Shown here: positions 34,239 to 43,427 of the stretch, one piece after another | Layout of the letters: every line of letters begins with the position of its first letter | Numbering within the stretch: the stretch's first letter is position 1 | Origin: Gemmatimonas sp. | Lineage (GTDB): Bacteria; Gemmatimonadota; Gemmatimonadetes; Gemmatimonadales; Gemmatimonadaceae | DNA length: 64,000 nucleotides | Assembly (NCBI GenBank): GCA_011390935.1 | Contig: JAABRL010000004.1 | Span: 124,001-188,000, forward strand | Direction: 5' to 3' | Made by a program: the position numbers and the translations under genes | The notes under the pieces: generated by a model | Databases searched by the model: none | Told to the model about the DNA's origin: nothing | The model's input: only the letters and a program-made list of their open reading frames with translations

Positions 34239-35477
34239 TCAGGCGCTGGCGACGGTGCGCGCGGTGGTTTCCTCGCGCGCCGCCAGCCAGCCGGCCAACC
34301 ACGCGTCGTTCACGATCTGTGGCGCGATGCCGAGTCGGTCGGCCCGCTCGAACAGATCATCCCACCAGCCGAACTCGTGGGCCTCGACCACATCCAGCAG
34401 GCCGCCGAGGGGGGTCGTGCGCTCCACGAGGGTGTCGCGCAGTGGCGCTGGGGCGGCGAGGGTCTCGGCCAGCATCGCCGCCGGCATGCCCATGGCGACG
34501 TCGGCGACCGAGAGCAGGCCCGCCACCACACGCGTGCGGGGATGGCCAGGGCGCTCGAGGGCCGAACCGAGTGACTCGAGCGAGCGGCAGCGTCGGATGG
34601 CGATGGCGGCGAGGTCGGGGTCACCGGCACTGTCGGCGAGCAGAAACGCGGTGGCCACGATCAGGCGGTCGAGCATGGCCTCGCGCCCGAGCAGCGTGAA
34701 GGCATGGGCGAGCGTGCGTGGTCGCACATCGCCCATGGCCGATGACGCGGTGGCGCGGAAGACGCTGCGCCCGATTTCGGGGTCGTTGGTGATGAACGCT
34801 TCGACCGAGGCGTCAGGGGGGCGCCCATCGGAGAGACGTACGAGCAGGGTAAGCGCGGCGAGCGCACGCACACGCGCTTCGTTGGATGCGGCACGTCCAC
34901 GCGGCAGCGGACGGCCGCAGAAGCCTTGCACACCGCTGGCGCGGAGCCGCTCACGCGTGGCCCGATCATCCACCTGCCGCGCGATGGGACGCGCGCCGGC
35001 TTCGAGCACGCGCTGAATCGCGCTGACGAAGGCGAGCCCGCCGGTGCTGTCGGCGATGTCGAACGCGACGGTGGAACCGCGCAGTGCGAGTGGCAGCGTG
35101 AAGTCCGCCGCGGCCGATGGCGCGTCGAGCACGAAGCCGAACTTGAAGCCGGCCGTGGCGTACTTTTCGAGCGCGCGACGCGTCTCGTCATCTTCGAGCG
35201 CATCGGCGGCGAGCACGAACGCGACGTCGGCCGATGCGAAGCCCGTGATCGCACCACCGCGCAGCACCGTCGGCGTCATCGGCACGTGCAGCACGCGACC
35301 GCGCACACATCGGAACAGCTCGCGTCGTTGCAGCAGCGCGAGGGTGGCGCGCACTTCGGCATCGATGTCCCCGATGGGCTGCCCCGACAGCGGGTGCGTG
35401 CGCAGCTCGAACGCGATCGTACGCTCGCGCGCGTCGCGAATGGGAAGGAGCGTCGTTAGTGGGGCCGAAACACTCAT
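34239..35477 (-). CDS. EAL (degenerate)-HDOD protein, YuxH/CdgJ type
   Basis: A 412-aa cytosolic protein. The N-terminal half has the strand and helix order of an EAL domain but lacks the E-A-L catalytic motif: the place reads FELRTHPLSG. It probably cannot hydrolyse cyclic di-GMP, though it could still bind something. The C-terminal half is an HDOD domain (ITNDPEIGRSVFRATASSA, LGREAMLDRLIVATAF), found in signalling proteins of motility and stress control. Its ATG overlaps the stop of the CHAD-CYTH gene (ATGA), so the two are translationally coupled. Confidence 0.85.
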   Translation of the reverse strand: MSVSAPLTTLLPIRDARERTIAFELRTHPLSGQPIGDIDAEVRATLALLQRRELFRCVRGRVLHVPMTPTVLRGGAITGFASADVAFVLAADALEDDETRRALEKYATAGFKFGFVLDAPSAAADFTLPLALRGSTVAFDIADSTGGLAFVSAIQRVLEAGARPIARQVDDRATRERLRASGVQGFCGRPLPRGRAASNEARVRALAALTLLVRLSDGRPPDASVEAFITNDPEIGRSVFRATASSAMGDVRPRTLAHAFTLLGREAMLDRLIVATAFLLADSAGDPDLAAIAIRRCRSLESLGSALERPGHPRTRVVAGLLSVADVAMGMPAAMLAETLAAPAPLRDTLVERTTPLGGLLDVVEAHEFGWWDDLFERADRLGIAPQIVNDAWLAGWLAAREETTARTVASA

Positions 35478-36898
35478 GCGGAAGCGGAGGGGCGGGGCGC
35501 GCTCGCGAGGTTCGCGTTCACGTAGGCCGGATCCCCCGTCACTTCGCGCGTGACGCAGGGAGCCAGCCACGCCGGGAAACTGAAGGCTGTGTCCTCGGAG
35601 GGCAACTCGATCTCGGCCAGCAGCAGATCACGATCGAGGAAGACGTCGATCTCCCACGTAAGGTCGCCATCGGCGATGGCATGGCGCACCTTCTCCACCC
35701 GCGCGTGAGCCGTGAGTGGCCAGAGCGTCTCGAAGAGCACAGGGGCGGTGTCCTCCTCGATCTCCACGCGCGCAATGCCCGTGCCCACCTTGACGGTACG
35801 GGTCCATTCCACGCGTCCGTCGGGGTGCACGCTGCGACGCAACCGTTCTCGCAACCGTGTGCCGGGCAGCCATCCCTGCGCAATGCGAACGCCGGGCCGC
35901 TCCCGGAGCACGTCGGGCAGTGCGTGCAGCAGAAACTTGCGTTCGATCTCGATATCCTGACGGCCGAGTTGCGCGAACTCGGCCATGGCGGGCGGGAGGG
36001 CGCGTTGGAGCTGTGCGAAGGCGCCGTCGGCGGTGTCGGCAAGCCATCGCTGCTCCACCCGCGCGTTGGCCGCCGTCGCACGATCTTCGAGGGCGTCGGC
36101 GAGCGCATGCAGGGCGTCGGCACGTTCCGGTGTGCGTTGCGCCTCGCGGCGCGCACGCTTGGCGAGCAGGTGCGCGTCGCGTGCGCCACCCATGTCATCC
36201 TGCAGCTCTGTGGCGAGCGCAAACAGCGGGGACGGGTCGGCGAGGGCCGGCAGCCACGGCACGAGCAGCGCTCGCAGGCGCTTGCCGCTGATGCGCGTCT
36301 GATGCACCAGATCCGGCGTGGCGGACTCGCGCGCCGCGCGCAGGTTCGTCTCGAGCGCGTCACCGGCCTGCTGGAGCGCCCGCCCAACCACCAACGCCAG
36401 CGGCGTGCGACGCGTGGTGACGCCGGCGATGCGTGGCTCCACGAAATGCGCAATCCGTTGCGACCAGCGGTCAAGCGACGGATCGAGATGCACGGTGACC
36501 GCGCGCAGTGCCGCGTGCAGGCGGTGCGCGCGCTGCGCGGCGAACTGGTCGCGCAGCCACTGCGCACCCGCCTGCGCCTCTGGGGAGAGTGACGGACCGA
36601 GCTGCTCCAGCTGCGCCGCCTGCACGTCCCGATCCCGCACGCGTCCGAGGGCCGCGTTGGCCGCGCGCAGATCGCGCCGGCCACGACGGCCGATACCGCC
36701 ATCGAGCAGCGAGGCGTACAGCCGGAGCGTGGCGCGAAGCCGGGTAAGCGCGACGCGCAACGCGTGCACCGCCTCCGGGTCGTGGGGAGCGCGCTCGAGC
36801 GCGGCTCGCGCGTTGCGCACGCGCTCGATCCAGTCGAGTGCGAGCAAACGGGCGCCTTCGGGCGCGTCGGTCGTGAGCAGGCGCGTTGGGTCAATCAT
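35474..36898 (-). CDS. CHAD-CYTH protein (predicted triphosphatase / polyphosphate-binding)
   Basis: A 474-aa protein. Residues about 30-290 form a CHAD domain (conserved His in AVHALRVALTRLRATLRLY and HQTRISGKRLRALL), a helical fold that binds inorganic polyphosphate. Residues about 315-465 are a CYTH domain: the signature ExExK is Glu317, Glu319 and Lys321 in EIERKF, followed by further Arg/Lys and Glu strands. CYTH enzymes hydrolyse triphosphate or polyphosphate-like substrates using divalent metal. The usual order in E. coli YgiF is CYTH then CHAD; here it is reversed. I chose the ATG at 36898 (MIDPTRLL) because it gives a compact N-terminus. Confidence 0.88.
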   Translation of the reverse strand: MIDPTRLLTTDAPEGARLLALDWIERVRNARAALERAPHDPEAVHALRVALTRLRATLRLYASLLDGGIGRRGRRDLRAANAALGRVRDRDVQAAQLEQLGPSLSPEAQAGAQWLRDQFAAQRAHRLHAALRAVTVHLDPSLDRWSQRIAHFVEPRIAGVTTRRTPLALVVGRALQQAGDALETNLRAARESATPDLVHQTRISGKRLRALLVPWLPALADPSPLFALATELQDDMGGARDAHLLAKRARREAQRTPERADALHALADALEDRATAANARVEQRWLADTADGAFAQLQRALPPAMAEFAQLGRQDIEIERKFLLHALPDVLRERPGVRIAQGWLPGTRLRERLRRSVHPDGRVEWTRTVKVGTGIARVEIEEDTAPVLFETLWPLTAHARVEKVRHAIADGDLTWEIDVFLDRDLLLAEIELPSEDTAFSFPAWLAPCVTREVTGDPAYVNANLASAPRPSASA

Positions 36899-36926
36899 GC
36901 GAACATGCGGGACAATCGCAGCGGCT

Positions 36927-37289
36927 TCAGGTCTCGTCGGCGGCCAGCACCGTGACGGCGGCGCTGCCATCCGGCAGATAGTGGACGATCACCTGCCACG
37001 GTTGGCAGCACACCTGGCAGTCTTCAACGTAGGTCTGCTGCGAACCCGAGCCCGGATCGAGCGCAATTTCGTTGGGCTCACCGCAGTAGGGGCAATACAC
37101 CACAGCGCTGTCATCGGCGACGCCATCGCCAAGCGGGAACGATTCATCGAGCTGGGGGGCGTCGTCGTCGATCAGCTCCTCATCGGGATCGATCGGTTCC
37201 ATCTCGACATCGTCCGCGACCTCGTCGGTCTCCTCGTCATCATCGGCATCGTCCGGCTGAGCCGGCCAGGGATCTCGGAAGCGCATCAT
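36927..37289 (-). CDS. CPXCG motif-containing acidic zinc-binding-like protein
   Basis: A 120-aa protein with an acidic N-terminal half (residues 10-55, nearly all Asp/Glu) and a C-terminal CPXCG domain: YCPYCGEPNEI at about 65-75 and CQVCCQPW about 25 residues later. The pairs of cysteines would make a small zinc ribbon. The function of this family is not known. It begins the minus-strand set leading into CHAD-CYTH, 28 nt from that gene. An alternative start is one codon downstream at 37286. Confidence 0.85.
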   Translation of the reverse strand: MMRFRDPWPAQPDDADDDEETDEVADDVEMEPIDPDEELIDDDAPQLDESFPLGDGVADDSAVVYCPYCGEPNEIALDPGSGSQQTYVEDCQVCCQPWQVIVHYLPDGSAAVTVLAADET

Positions 37290-37509
37290 GCCGCAAAGCT
37301 ACTTGCGGCAGGCGCGGGTGTCCTCCCGGGGCGACGCGAAGACGTCCGCCGGGGGGGACGCCCACGGCCTGGCGTGCAGGTGTAAGTCTTTGCTCGGCAG
37401 CGGGTTGTGCAGTTTTTGGTGATGCCGGATACGGTGGCGCGAGGCATGCACTCCATGGAGGACACCAGTGCAGCTGTTCCTCCGTCCTCCGTATTCAGGA
37501 GCGCCCGCC

Positions 37510-38187
37510 ATGCTCGAGTCCGTGTTTCGAACTTCCTTCTCGCCACGAGGCGATTCATCCGGCGCGCGGGGGCGACGTTCGGCGTCCGTGCTGCTTCGCC
37601 CGGTCGGGGCGCTGGCTGTCGCGCTGTTGCTCACGGCCTGCGGCAGCACTCGCGTTGCTCGCATCGACCCTACGTCAGTGACTGATCTGTCTGGGCGGTG
37701 GAACGACGCCGACTCGCGGCTCGTGGCCAACGCCCTGATCACGCAGTCGCTGGATGCCGCGTGGGCCGCGCAGTACAGCGCGGCCAACGGCGGACGCACA
37801 CCCACGGTGATCGTTGGGCCGTTCAGCAACCGCACGCTGGAGCACATCCCCGTACAAACGTTCACACGGGACCTCGAGCGCGCATATGTCACCTCCGGCG
37901 CGGTGCGTATCGTGGCCAGCGCCGACGAGCGCGCCTCGGTGCGGGCGGAACGGGCCGATCAGCAGGAGAATGCGCTCGCGGAGTCTCGCGCGCGGCTGGC
38001 CATGGAACAGGGTGCGCAGTTCATGCTGCAGGGCGACGTGCAGGCCATCGAGGATGCACAGGGGCGTGAGCGCGTCGTCACCTATCAGGTGGACGCCACC
38101 CTCGTCGACCTCACGAGCAACGCGAAAATCTGGGTCGGTCAGCACAAGATCAAGAAGTACGTGGATCGCCGCCGCATCGGCTGGTAA
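37510..38187 (+). CDS. LpoB-like outer-membrane lipoprotein
   Basis: A 225-aa lipoprotein with the lipobox LLTAC (Cys44). The mature part has the LpoB/PBP-activator pattern: DLSGRWNDADSRLVANALITQSLDAAW, an alternating strand-helix core with VIVGPFSNRT, and the VTYQVDATLVDLTSNAKIW strands near the C-terminus. LpoB activates penicillin-binding protein 1B in E. coli; whether this homologue does so is unknown. An AGGAG about 8 nt before the ATG at 37510 supports the start. It is the first of three adjacent lipoprotein genes. Confidence 0.85.
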   Translation: MLESVFRTSFSPRGDSSGARGRRSASVLLRPVGALAVALLLTACGSTRVARIDPTSVTDLSGRWNDADSRLVANALITQSLDAAWAAQYSAANGGRTPTVIVGPFSNRTLEHIPVQTFTRDLERAYVTSGAVRIVASADERASVRAERADQQENALAESRARLAMEQGAQFMLQGDVQAIEDAQGRERVVTYQVDATLVDLTSNAKIWVGQHKIKKYVDRRRIGW

Positions 38188-39036
38188 GTGAACCTCATGC
38201 CCATTCTTCCCATGACACAGTCACCACGTACGTTTGCGATGCTGGCGCTGATCGCCGGCACGTCGTTGGCCGCGTGCAACGGTCCACGCGTAGTGCAGGA
38301 ACGTCCCGTGCTCATGACGGGCGATCGGGTCGCCATGGCCGATGAGGCCATCGCGGATGCCCGAGCGCGCGAAGCGGTGGCGCGGCTCGATCGCCAGGCG
38401 ACGCACGATTCACTGACCGCCGCGGCGGTTGCCAACTGTGATCCGGCCATCTGCGACGCGATCGGTCGCGGCGAAGTGGCGCTTGGCATGACGAGTGCTC
38501 AGGTCATGGCCGCCACCCGCTCGGCGCCGGAAGCCTGGAGCGTGCGTCGTGCTGGCAGCAGCACGGTCATGACGCCGGCGTCGCTCGATGCCATGCCGGT
38601 GGATGCGCAGGGTACGCTCGCGCTCGTGCAGTTCGACGGTGAGCGCGTCGCCAGTGTGGCGCGCCGTGATCGCACCGGGCTGCGCGTGGAAAGCCGCGCG
38701 CAGGATACCACCCGTGCCTCGCGCACGACGGCGCTCGCCAACGCGCTCGTGCGCGAGGGCGACGACTTCGTGGCCGCCGGCGACCGCACGCGCGCCCTCG
38801 AGCGCTACGACCGCGCGCTGGTCATGTCGCCCGATGATGCCATGCTGAACTACAAGGTGGGGCAACTGCTCGATCAGCAGCTGCGTCCCGTGGAGGCGCT
38901 GATGCGCTACCAGAAGTTCCTGCTCTCGCTCGAACTGCAGCGGATCGACGCCGTTGGCACGCAGAACGCCAAGCTCGCGGAAGCGATCGCACTGGCCCAG
39001 CAGCGGATCGTGGTCCTCGACCGTCGCGGGCGCTGA
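38188..39036 (+). CDS. TPR-like lipoprotein
   Basis: A lipoprotein of about 282 aa from a GTG that directly follows the LpoB-like stop codon; ATG codons at 38197 and 38212 are alternatives, and the last gives the tidiest signal peptide. The lipobox is SLAAC (Cys30 in the longest form). After a central region with ALGMTSAQVMAATRS the C-terminal part looks like tetratricopeptide repeats (TRALERYDRALVMSPDDAMLNYKVGQLLDQ). It is tightly packed between the two other lipoprotein genes, so all three are probably co-transcribed. Confidence 0.75.
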   Translation: MNLMPILPMTQSPRTFAMLALIAGTSLAACNGPRVVQERPVLMTGDRVAMADEAIADARAREAVARLDRQATHDSLTAAAVANCDPAICDAIGRGEVALGMTSAQVMAATRSAPEAWSVRRAGSSTVMTPASLDAMPVDAQGTLALVQFDGERVASVARRDRTGLRVESRAQDTTRASRTTALANALVREGDDFVAAGDRTRALERYDRALVMSPDDAMLNYKVGQLLDQQLRPVEALMRYQKFLLSLELQRIDAVGTQNAKLAEAIALAQQRIVVLDRRGR

Positions 39037-39039
39037 CCG

Positions 39040-40887
39040 ATGCGGCCGGCCTCGTGGCGTGCGCTTGGCGCGGGCGCACTCATCGTCGTGTCGATGAGCG
39101 GCTGCGCATCGGCGTGGCGGGGCGGGGCCACGGGGCCGGGCATGGCCCCCAACGGGCTGCCGTGGGGGGAGGAGTTCCTGCGGCGCTCGTTCGCGGTGGG
39201 CGCGTACGAGCAGGCCCTCGCCTCCACCGCGCCGAAGGCCACCGGGGCGCCGTCCGACCCGCTGCTGCGTGCGCTGTTCCGCGGCCAGGCGGCATACTAC
39301 GCCGGCTCGTGGGAGGAGAGCGGACGCGCGTTCGCCGAAGCCGATCGGCTGCTCGAACAGCGGGCCACGAAGAGCGCCTCGCGTGGCGTGCTGTCGGTCA
39401 TGACGGGTGACCAGGTGCTGCGCTACGTGCCGACGCGCACCGAGCAGCTGTTCGCGCGCTACTACGGCATGCTGGGTCGCCTGCAGGCCGAGGATGTCAC
39501 CGGGGCGACGGTGGAGGCGCGGCGCCTGTCGCAGCTGCTCGAAGGCGTGATGCATGACGTCGACCCGGCGGAACGCGCGACCCACGCCGCGCTTCGCGAA
39601 GCGGCCGGCGCGGTGTTCGAGGCCGCGGGGGAATGGAATGACGCCGGCGTGGCCTACCGGAACGCCGCGCTGTTGCGCGGAATGCCGAGGGCCGCCGTGG
39701 ATTCGATCCTCGTCCAGCGGCCCGCGGCTGACAGCGCCACGCTGGTACTGCTCGTGGAGCAGGGCTTCGCCGCGCATTACGTGGAGCGCACCATGGCCAT
39801 TCCACTCGATGATGCGAGTGTGGCGGCGGCGCGCCAAGGGCCGGCGTCTCGCGACATGGCGCGTGCCGAGTCACCGCCTCGCGCGTGGTTTGGCCGTCCA
39901 TGGGAACGGCTGTTTCGGGCAGGACGGCCGGCGGGTCGACGCACCGCTGGCGGCGGTACCGCTGACGGACGCGCGGCGTCTGGTGCGAGTACGCCGGCCC
40001 CCGCGATCGAGGAGGTCGCGGCCGAGGCGGCGGTGGCCGCGAAGGCGAACACGCTCGGGAACCGGTCCACCGGTGAGTACGCGGCGCTGGCGATCGCCCG
40101 CGTCGATAGCGTGCGAGATTCGAGCGGACCGGCGAGCGCGCGCCCGCTGGCGTCGCGCTGGCTGTCGGCGCTGGAGGCCCTGCCGGCGGGCGGGGTGTTC
40201 GATCTCGACGCCGGCGACGCCGAGTTCGGCGAGCTGCCCGAGGCTGGCGCGCAGGGGCAGGTCGCGTCGTGGCGTGGGCGGCGAAATGGTGTGCGCTATC
40301 TCGGCGACCACGGCTGGAGGGGGGCCTGGATGGAGGTGCGCTGGCCAGCGCTCGTGCGGGCGCCGCTACCGCAGGCGCCGCTCTCGGTGCGTCTGGATGG
40401 CGTGCTGATGGACAGCGCGCGCACCGGCTGGCAGCGTGAGGTGTCTCTCCGTCCGGCAGCGCTCGTGGCGGCGACGGTCAGTGACGCGATCGGCGCCGAC
40501 GCGCGGCGCCTGCGCGCGGCGCGGCTGGCTCGCCTGACGGCGCGCACGGCGATTCGCGTGGCCACGGTCGAGGCGGTGCGTGAGCAGCATGGCGACGTGG
40601 CGGGCGGGCTGGTGGCGCTGCTCGTGTCGACCGTGGACCGCGCCGATACGCGCGCCTGGCATACGCTGCCCGGTGCGCTCACCGTGGTGCGCGTCACGGT
40701 ACCGGCCGGCTCGGTGCAGTCGGTGCTGCTGCAGGGGGAGGGCGCGAATCGGCATGCGCTCGGCGGGCCGACACTCGCGCCGCGCCCGGGGACGGTGCAC
40801 GTGCTCCCGTCGAGGGTCTGGCGCGACCCGGACGGCATGGTCGCGCGCCCTGCGGTGCTTGGCGTCAATGATCGGACCATGCGCTGA
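39040..40887 (+). CDS. Large lipoprotein with TPR-like region (COG3014-like)
   Basis: A 615-aa lipoprotein: lipobox SMSGC (Cys22). Residues about 45-240 are helical TPR-like (EEFLRRSFAVGAYEQALAS, GRAFAEADRLLEQRATKS). The linker around 290-330 is Ala/Gly/Arg-rich and probably disordered. The C-terminal third is beta-rich. The layout matches COG3014-type proteins, which are often next to LpoB homologues. It begins 3 nt after the TPR lipoprotein gene. Function in envelope biogenesis is inferred from the neighbours only. Confidence 0.75.
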   Translation: MRPASWRALGAGALIVVSMSGCASAWRGGATGPGMAPNGLPWGEEFLRRSFAVGAYEQALASTAPKATGAPSDPLLRALFRGQAAYYAGSWEESGRAFAEADRLLEQRATKSASRGVLSVMTGDQVLRYVPTRTEQLFARYYGMLGRLQAEDVTGATVEARRLSQLLEGVMHDVDPAERATHAALREAAGAVFEAAGEWNDAGVAYRNAALLRGMPRAAVDSILVQRPAADSATLVLLVEQGFAAHYVERTMAIPLDDASVAAARQGPASRDMARAESPPRAWFGRPWERLFRAGRPAGRRTAGGGTADGRAASGASTPAPAIEEVAAEAAVAAKANTLGNRSTGEYAALAIARVDSVRDSSGPASARPLASRWLSALEALPAGGVFDLDAGDAEFGELPEAGAQGQVASWRGRRNGVRYLGDHGWRGAWMEVRWPALVRAPLPQAPLSVRLDGVLMDSARTGWQREVSLRPAALVAATVSDAIGADARRLRAARLARLTARTAIRVATVEAVREQHGDVAGGLVALLVSTVDRADTRAWHTLPGALTVVRVTVPAGSVQSVLLQGEGANRHALGGPTLAPRPGTVHVLPSRVWRDPDGMVARPAVLGVNDRTMR

Positions 40888-41138
40888 CATAGAGAAAACC
40901 GATGGATCGTGTCGCCGGGTTCGGGTTATTATTCGGGCTGGTGTGGGGCCGCTGGTTTACGTGCCGGCGGCCTCCGTGTATCTGATCGGCGCACGAGTGC
41001 AGTTTTGAAATAAGGACGCGAGGGCGCCGTGCGCGCCTACAGCGGGAACCGGTCCGGTTGCCCTGCAGCTTATCTGGCAGCGCTGGCAGCCCGCACTCGT
41101 CCTCTGTCGGGGCCTGCCCCTCCACCCGTTCGTAATTC

Positions 41139-43427
41139 ATGTCGCAGACGCAACAGACCGAGGCGCTTCGGCTCGTCACAGCCGCCCTCGGCATTCCGGT
41201 AGCGCCCGCACTTCTGCTCAGCCTGTCCCGCGAGACCCATAGCGGGGACGTCGTCGATCGGCTGTCGGCGATCGGCAATTCCTTCGAACTCACCTTCCTT
41301 TCGAGCGCGCTCGCCACGAGCGAGCTCGAGGCGGTCTTTGCCGAGCCCGGGCAGCTGCTCGTGCTGGTGCCCGACGATGGCCGTGATTCGCCATCGATCG
41401 TGGTGCTCGATGCGCTGAGTGCGCCCGGCACCGTGGCTGCCTGGAGCATTGCCCAGGACGGGACCACGTCACCGCTCGTGCGCAAGAGCCGCACCGACCT
41501 GTTCGCCGAGGTACGGCGCCTGCTTGGGCCGTCCTGTCGAGCGTTGGGGCCGGTGCGTACAGCCTCGGCGGTGCGTGGCAAGCTCTCGCGCCCGGTGCTG
41601 GCACTGCCCGGCGAGGGGGTGGAGGGGACCCAGTTCGCCGCGGGCCACGGCAAGGCCAGCTACGACGAGGCCAAGATCGGCAGGGAGAGTCAGGCGGTTG
41701 CGCGGCTCTGGAGCCTGCTGCTTCGCGACCGACGCGAGGTCGTGGTGGTGTTCTTCTACGCCGCCCTCACCGGCCTGTTCTCGCTCACGCTGCCGATCGC
41801 CGTCGGCGGCATCGTGCAGCTCATCCAGGGCGGGCTGATCATCCAGTCGGCCACCGTGCTCATCGTGTACGCGGTCATCGCGACGATCGTGGTCGGCGTG
41901 CTCCAGATCATGCAGCTGCGGGTGGTGGAGCGCATTCACCAGCGTGTGTTCGCGCGCATGGCGCTGGAGTTCACGTATCGGCTCACGCGCATCCAGTACG
42001 AGGTGGCGCTCCGGGAAAACCTCCTGGAGACGATGAACCGCATGTTCGAGGCGGTGAACATCCAGAAGAGCGTGGCCAAGTTTCTGCTCGACACGTCCAC
42101 GGCGCTGCTGACCATCGTGTTCGGCCTGCTGCTGCTGGCGCTGTACCACCCCTATTTCATTCTCTTCGGCGCGGTGCTCGTACTCGGGCTGGGCGGCATC
42201 TTCTGGCTGACGGGCGCGCGCGGCCTGGGCACGAGCCTGCTCGAGTCGAAGTACAAGTACGTGACGGTGCATTGGCTCGAGGAGATTGCGAGTGCGATCC
42301 ACGCGTTCAAGTTTGCCGGCCGTTCGCGGCTGGCGCTCGAGCGCATGGACGAGATCCTCGGCTCGTACCTCAAGTACCGGCAGCGGCACTTCCGGGTGCT
42401 CATTCAGCAGACCACGGCGATGGTCGTGTTCCGCACGCTCATCCTTGCCGGCCTGCTGATTCTGGGCACGGTGCTGGTGGTGAATCGGCAGATCTCGCTG
42501 GGCCAGTTCGTGGCCGCGGAGATCGTGGTGGTGACGGTGCTGGCCGGCGTGGAGAAGCTGGTGCTGTCGCTGAGCGTGATCTACGACATGCTCACGTCGG
42601 TGGAAAAGGCCGGCCTCGTGGCTGACCTGCCGCTCGATCCGGTGGGCACCATGGAGCTGCCCGACCGGGACGACGGCCTGCTCGTGGAGGCGCGCGACGT
42701 GCGGTACACGTACCGAGGCGGCGAGTCGGCGGTGCAGGGGGTCTCCCTGCGCATCGAGCGCGGGCAGACCGTGGCGCTCACGGGGTACCAGGGAGCAGGG
42801 CGCAGCACGCTGCTGCGGCTGCTTGGCGGGTTGCTGGAGAACTACGAGGGCACCGTGCTCTTCGATGGTCGCAACGTGCGGGAGCTCGATCGCGAGGCGC
42901 TGCGAGGGCGCATCGGCCAGGTCATGTCGATCACCGACCTTTTCGACGGCACCGTCCAGGAAAACGTGTCGGTTGGCCGTCCGGACATCAGCGAGCCCGC
43001 CGTGGTGGAGGCGCTTCGGCAGGTCGGCATCCTCGAGGAGGTGCAGGCCATGCCGAGTGGCCTGAACACGATGCTCAGCCATGGTGGACGCTCGCTGTCA
43101 TCGGGCATCGCCACCAAGCTGCTGCTGGCGCAGGGCGTGGCGGGCAAGCCTCGCCTCATCCTGTTCGACGACCTCTTCATGAACCTGCCGCATGCCGACC
43201 GGCGTCGCCTGCTCGAACTGCTCGCCGACAAGTCGCAACCGTGGACGGTGATTGCGGTCTCGCACGACCTCGAGTTGCTGGAGCGCTTCGATCGCGTGGT
43301 GGTGCTCGAGGGTGGTGCCGTGGTGGCCGACGGCCCGTTCCGCGACATGCGCAACGATCCGTATGTAGCCTCGCTCGTGAACTCGGCCCGCCGCGCGGCG
43401 GACACGGCGGAGAGGGGCACGGCATGA
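41139..43427 (+). CDS. Type-I-secretion-like ABC transporter with degenerate ATPase motifs
   Basis: A 762-aa membrane protein. Residues 1-150 form an N-terminal domain in the place where bacteriocin exporters have a C39 peptidase, but I see no catalytic Cys/His. About 190-480 are six transmembrane helices of the exporter type. The C-terminal nucleotide-binding domain has non-standard motifs: Walker A GYQGAGRST (Arg555 in place of Lys), LSSGI (653-657) for LSGGQ, and FDD (Asp677-Asp678) for the Walker B Asp-Glu. The H-loop His709 is kept. Its stop overlaps the start of the HlyD-like gene (ATGA). The cargo is unknown. Confidence 0.85.
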   Translation: MSQTQQTEALRLVTAALGIPVAPALLLSLSRETHSGDVVDRLSAIGNSFELTFLSSALATSELEAVFAEPGQLLVLVPDDGRDSPSIVVLDALSAPGTVAAWSIAQDGTTSPLVRKSRTDLFAEVRRLLGPSCRALGPVRTASAVRGKLSRPVLALPGEGVEGTQFAAGHGKASYDEAKIGRESQAVARLWSLLLRDRREVVVVFFYAALTGLFSLTLPIAVGGIVQLIQGGLIIQSATVLIVYAVIATIVVGVLQIMQLRVVERIHQRVFARMALEFTYRLTRIQYEVALRENLLETMNRMFEAVNIQKSVAKFLLDTSTALLTIVFGLLLLALYHPYFILFGAVLVLGLGGIFWLTGARGLGTSLLESKYKYVTVHWLEEIASAIHAFKFAGRSRLALERMDEILGSYLKYRQRHFRVLIQQTTAMVVFRTLILAGLLILGTVLVVNRQISLGQFVAAEIVVVTVLAGVEKLVLSLSVIYDMLTSVEKAGLVADLPLDPVGTMELPDRDDGLLVEARDVRYTYRGGESAVQGVSLRIERGQTVALTGYQGAGRSTLLRLLGGLLENYEGTVLFDGRNVRELDREALRGRIGQVMSITDLFDGTVQENVSVGRPDISEPAVVEALRQVGILEEVQAMPSGLNTMLSHGGRSLSSGIATKLLLAQGVAGKPRLILFDDLFMNLPHADRRRLLELLADKSQPWTVIAVSHDLELLERFDRVVVLEGGAVVADGPFRDMRNDPYVASLVNSARRAADTAERGTA

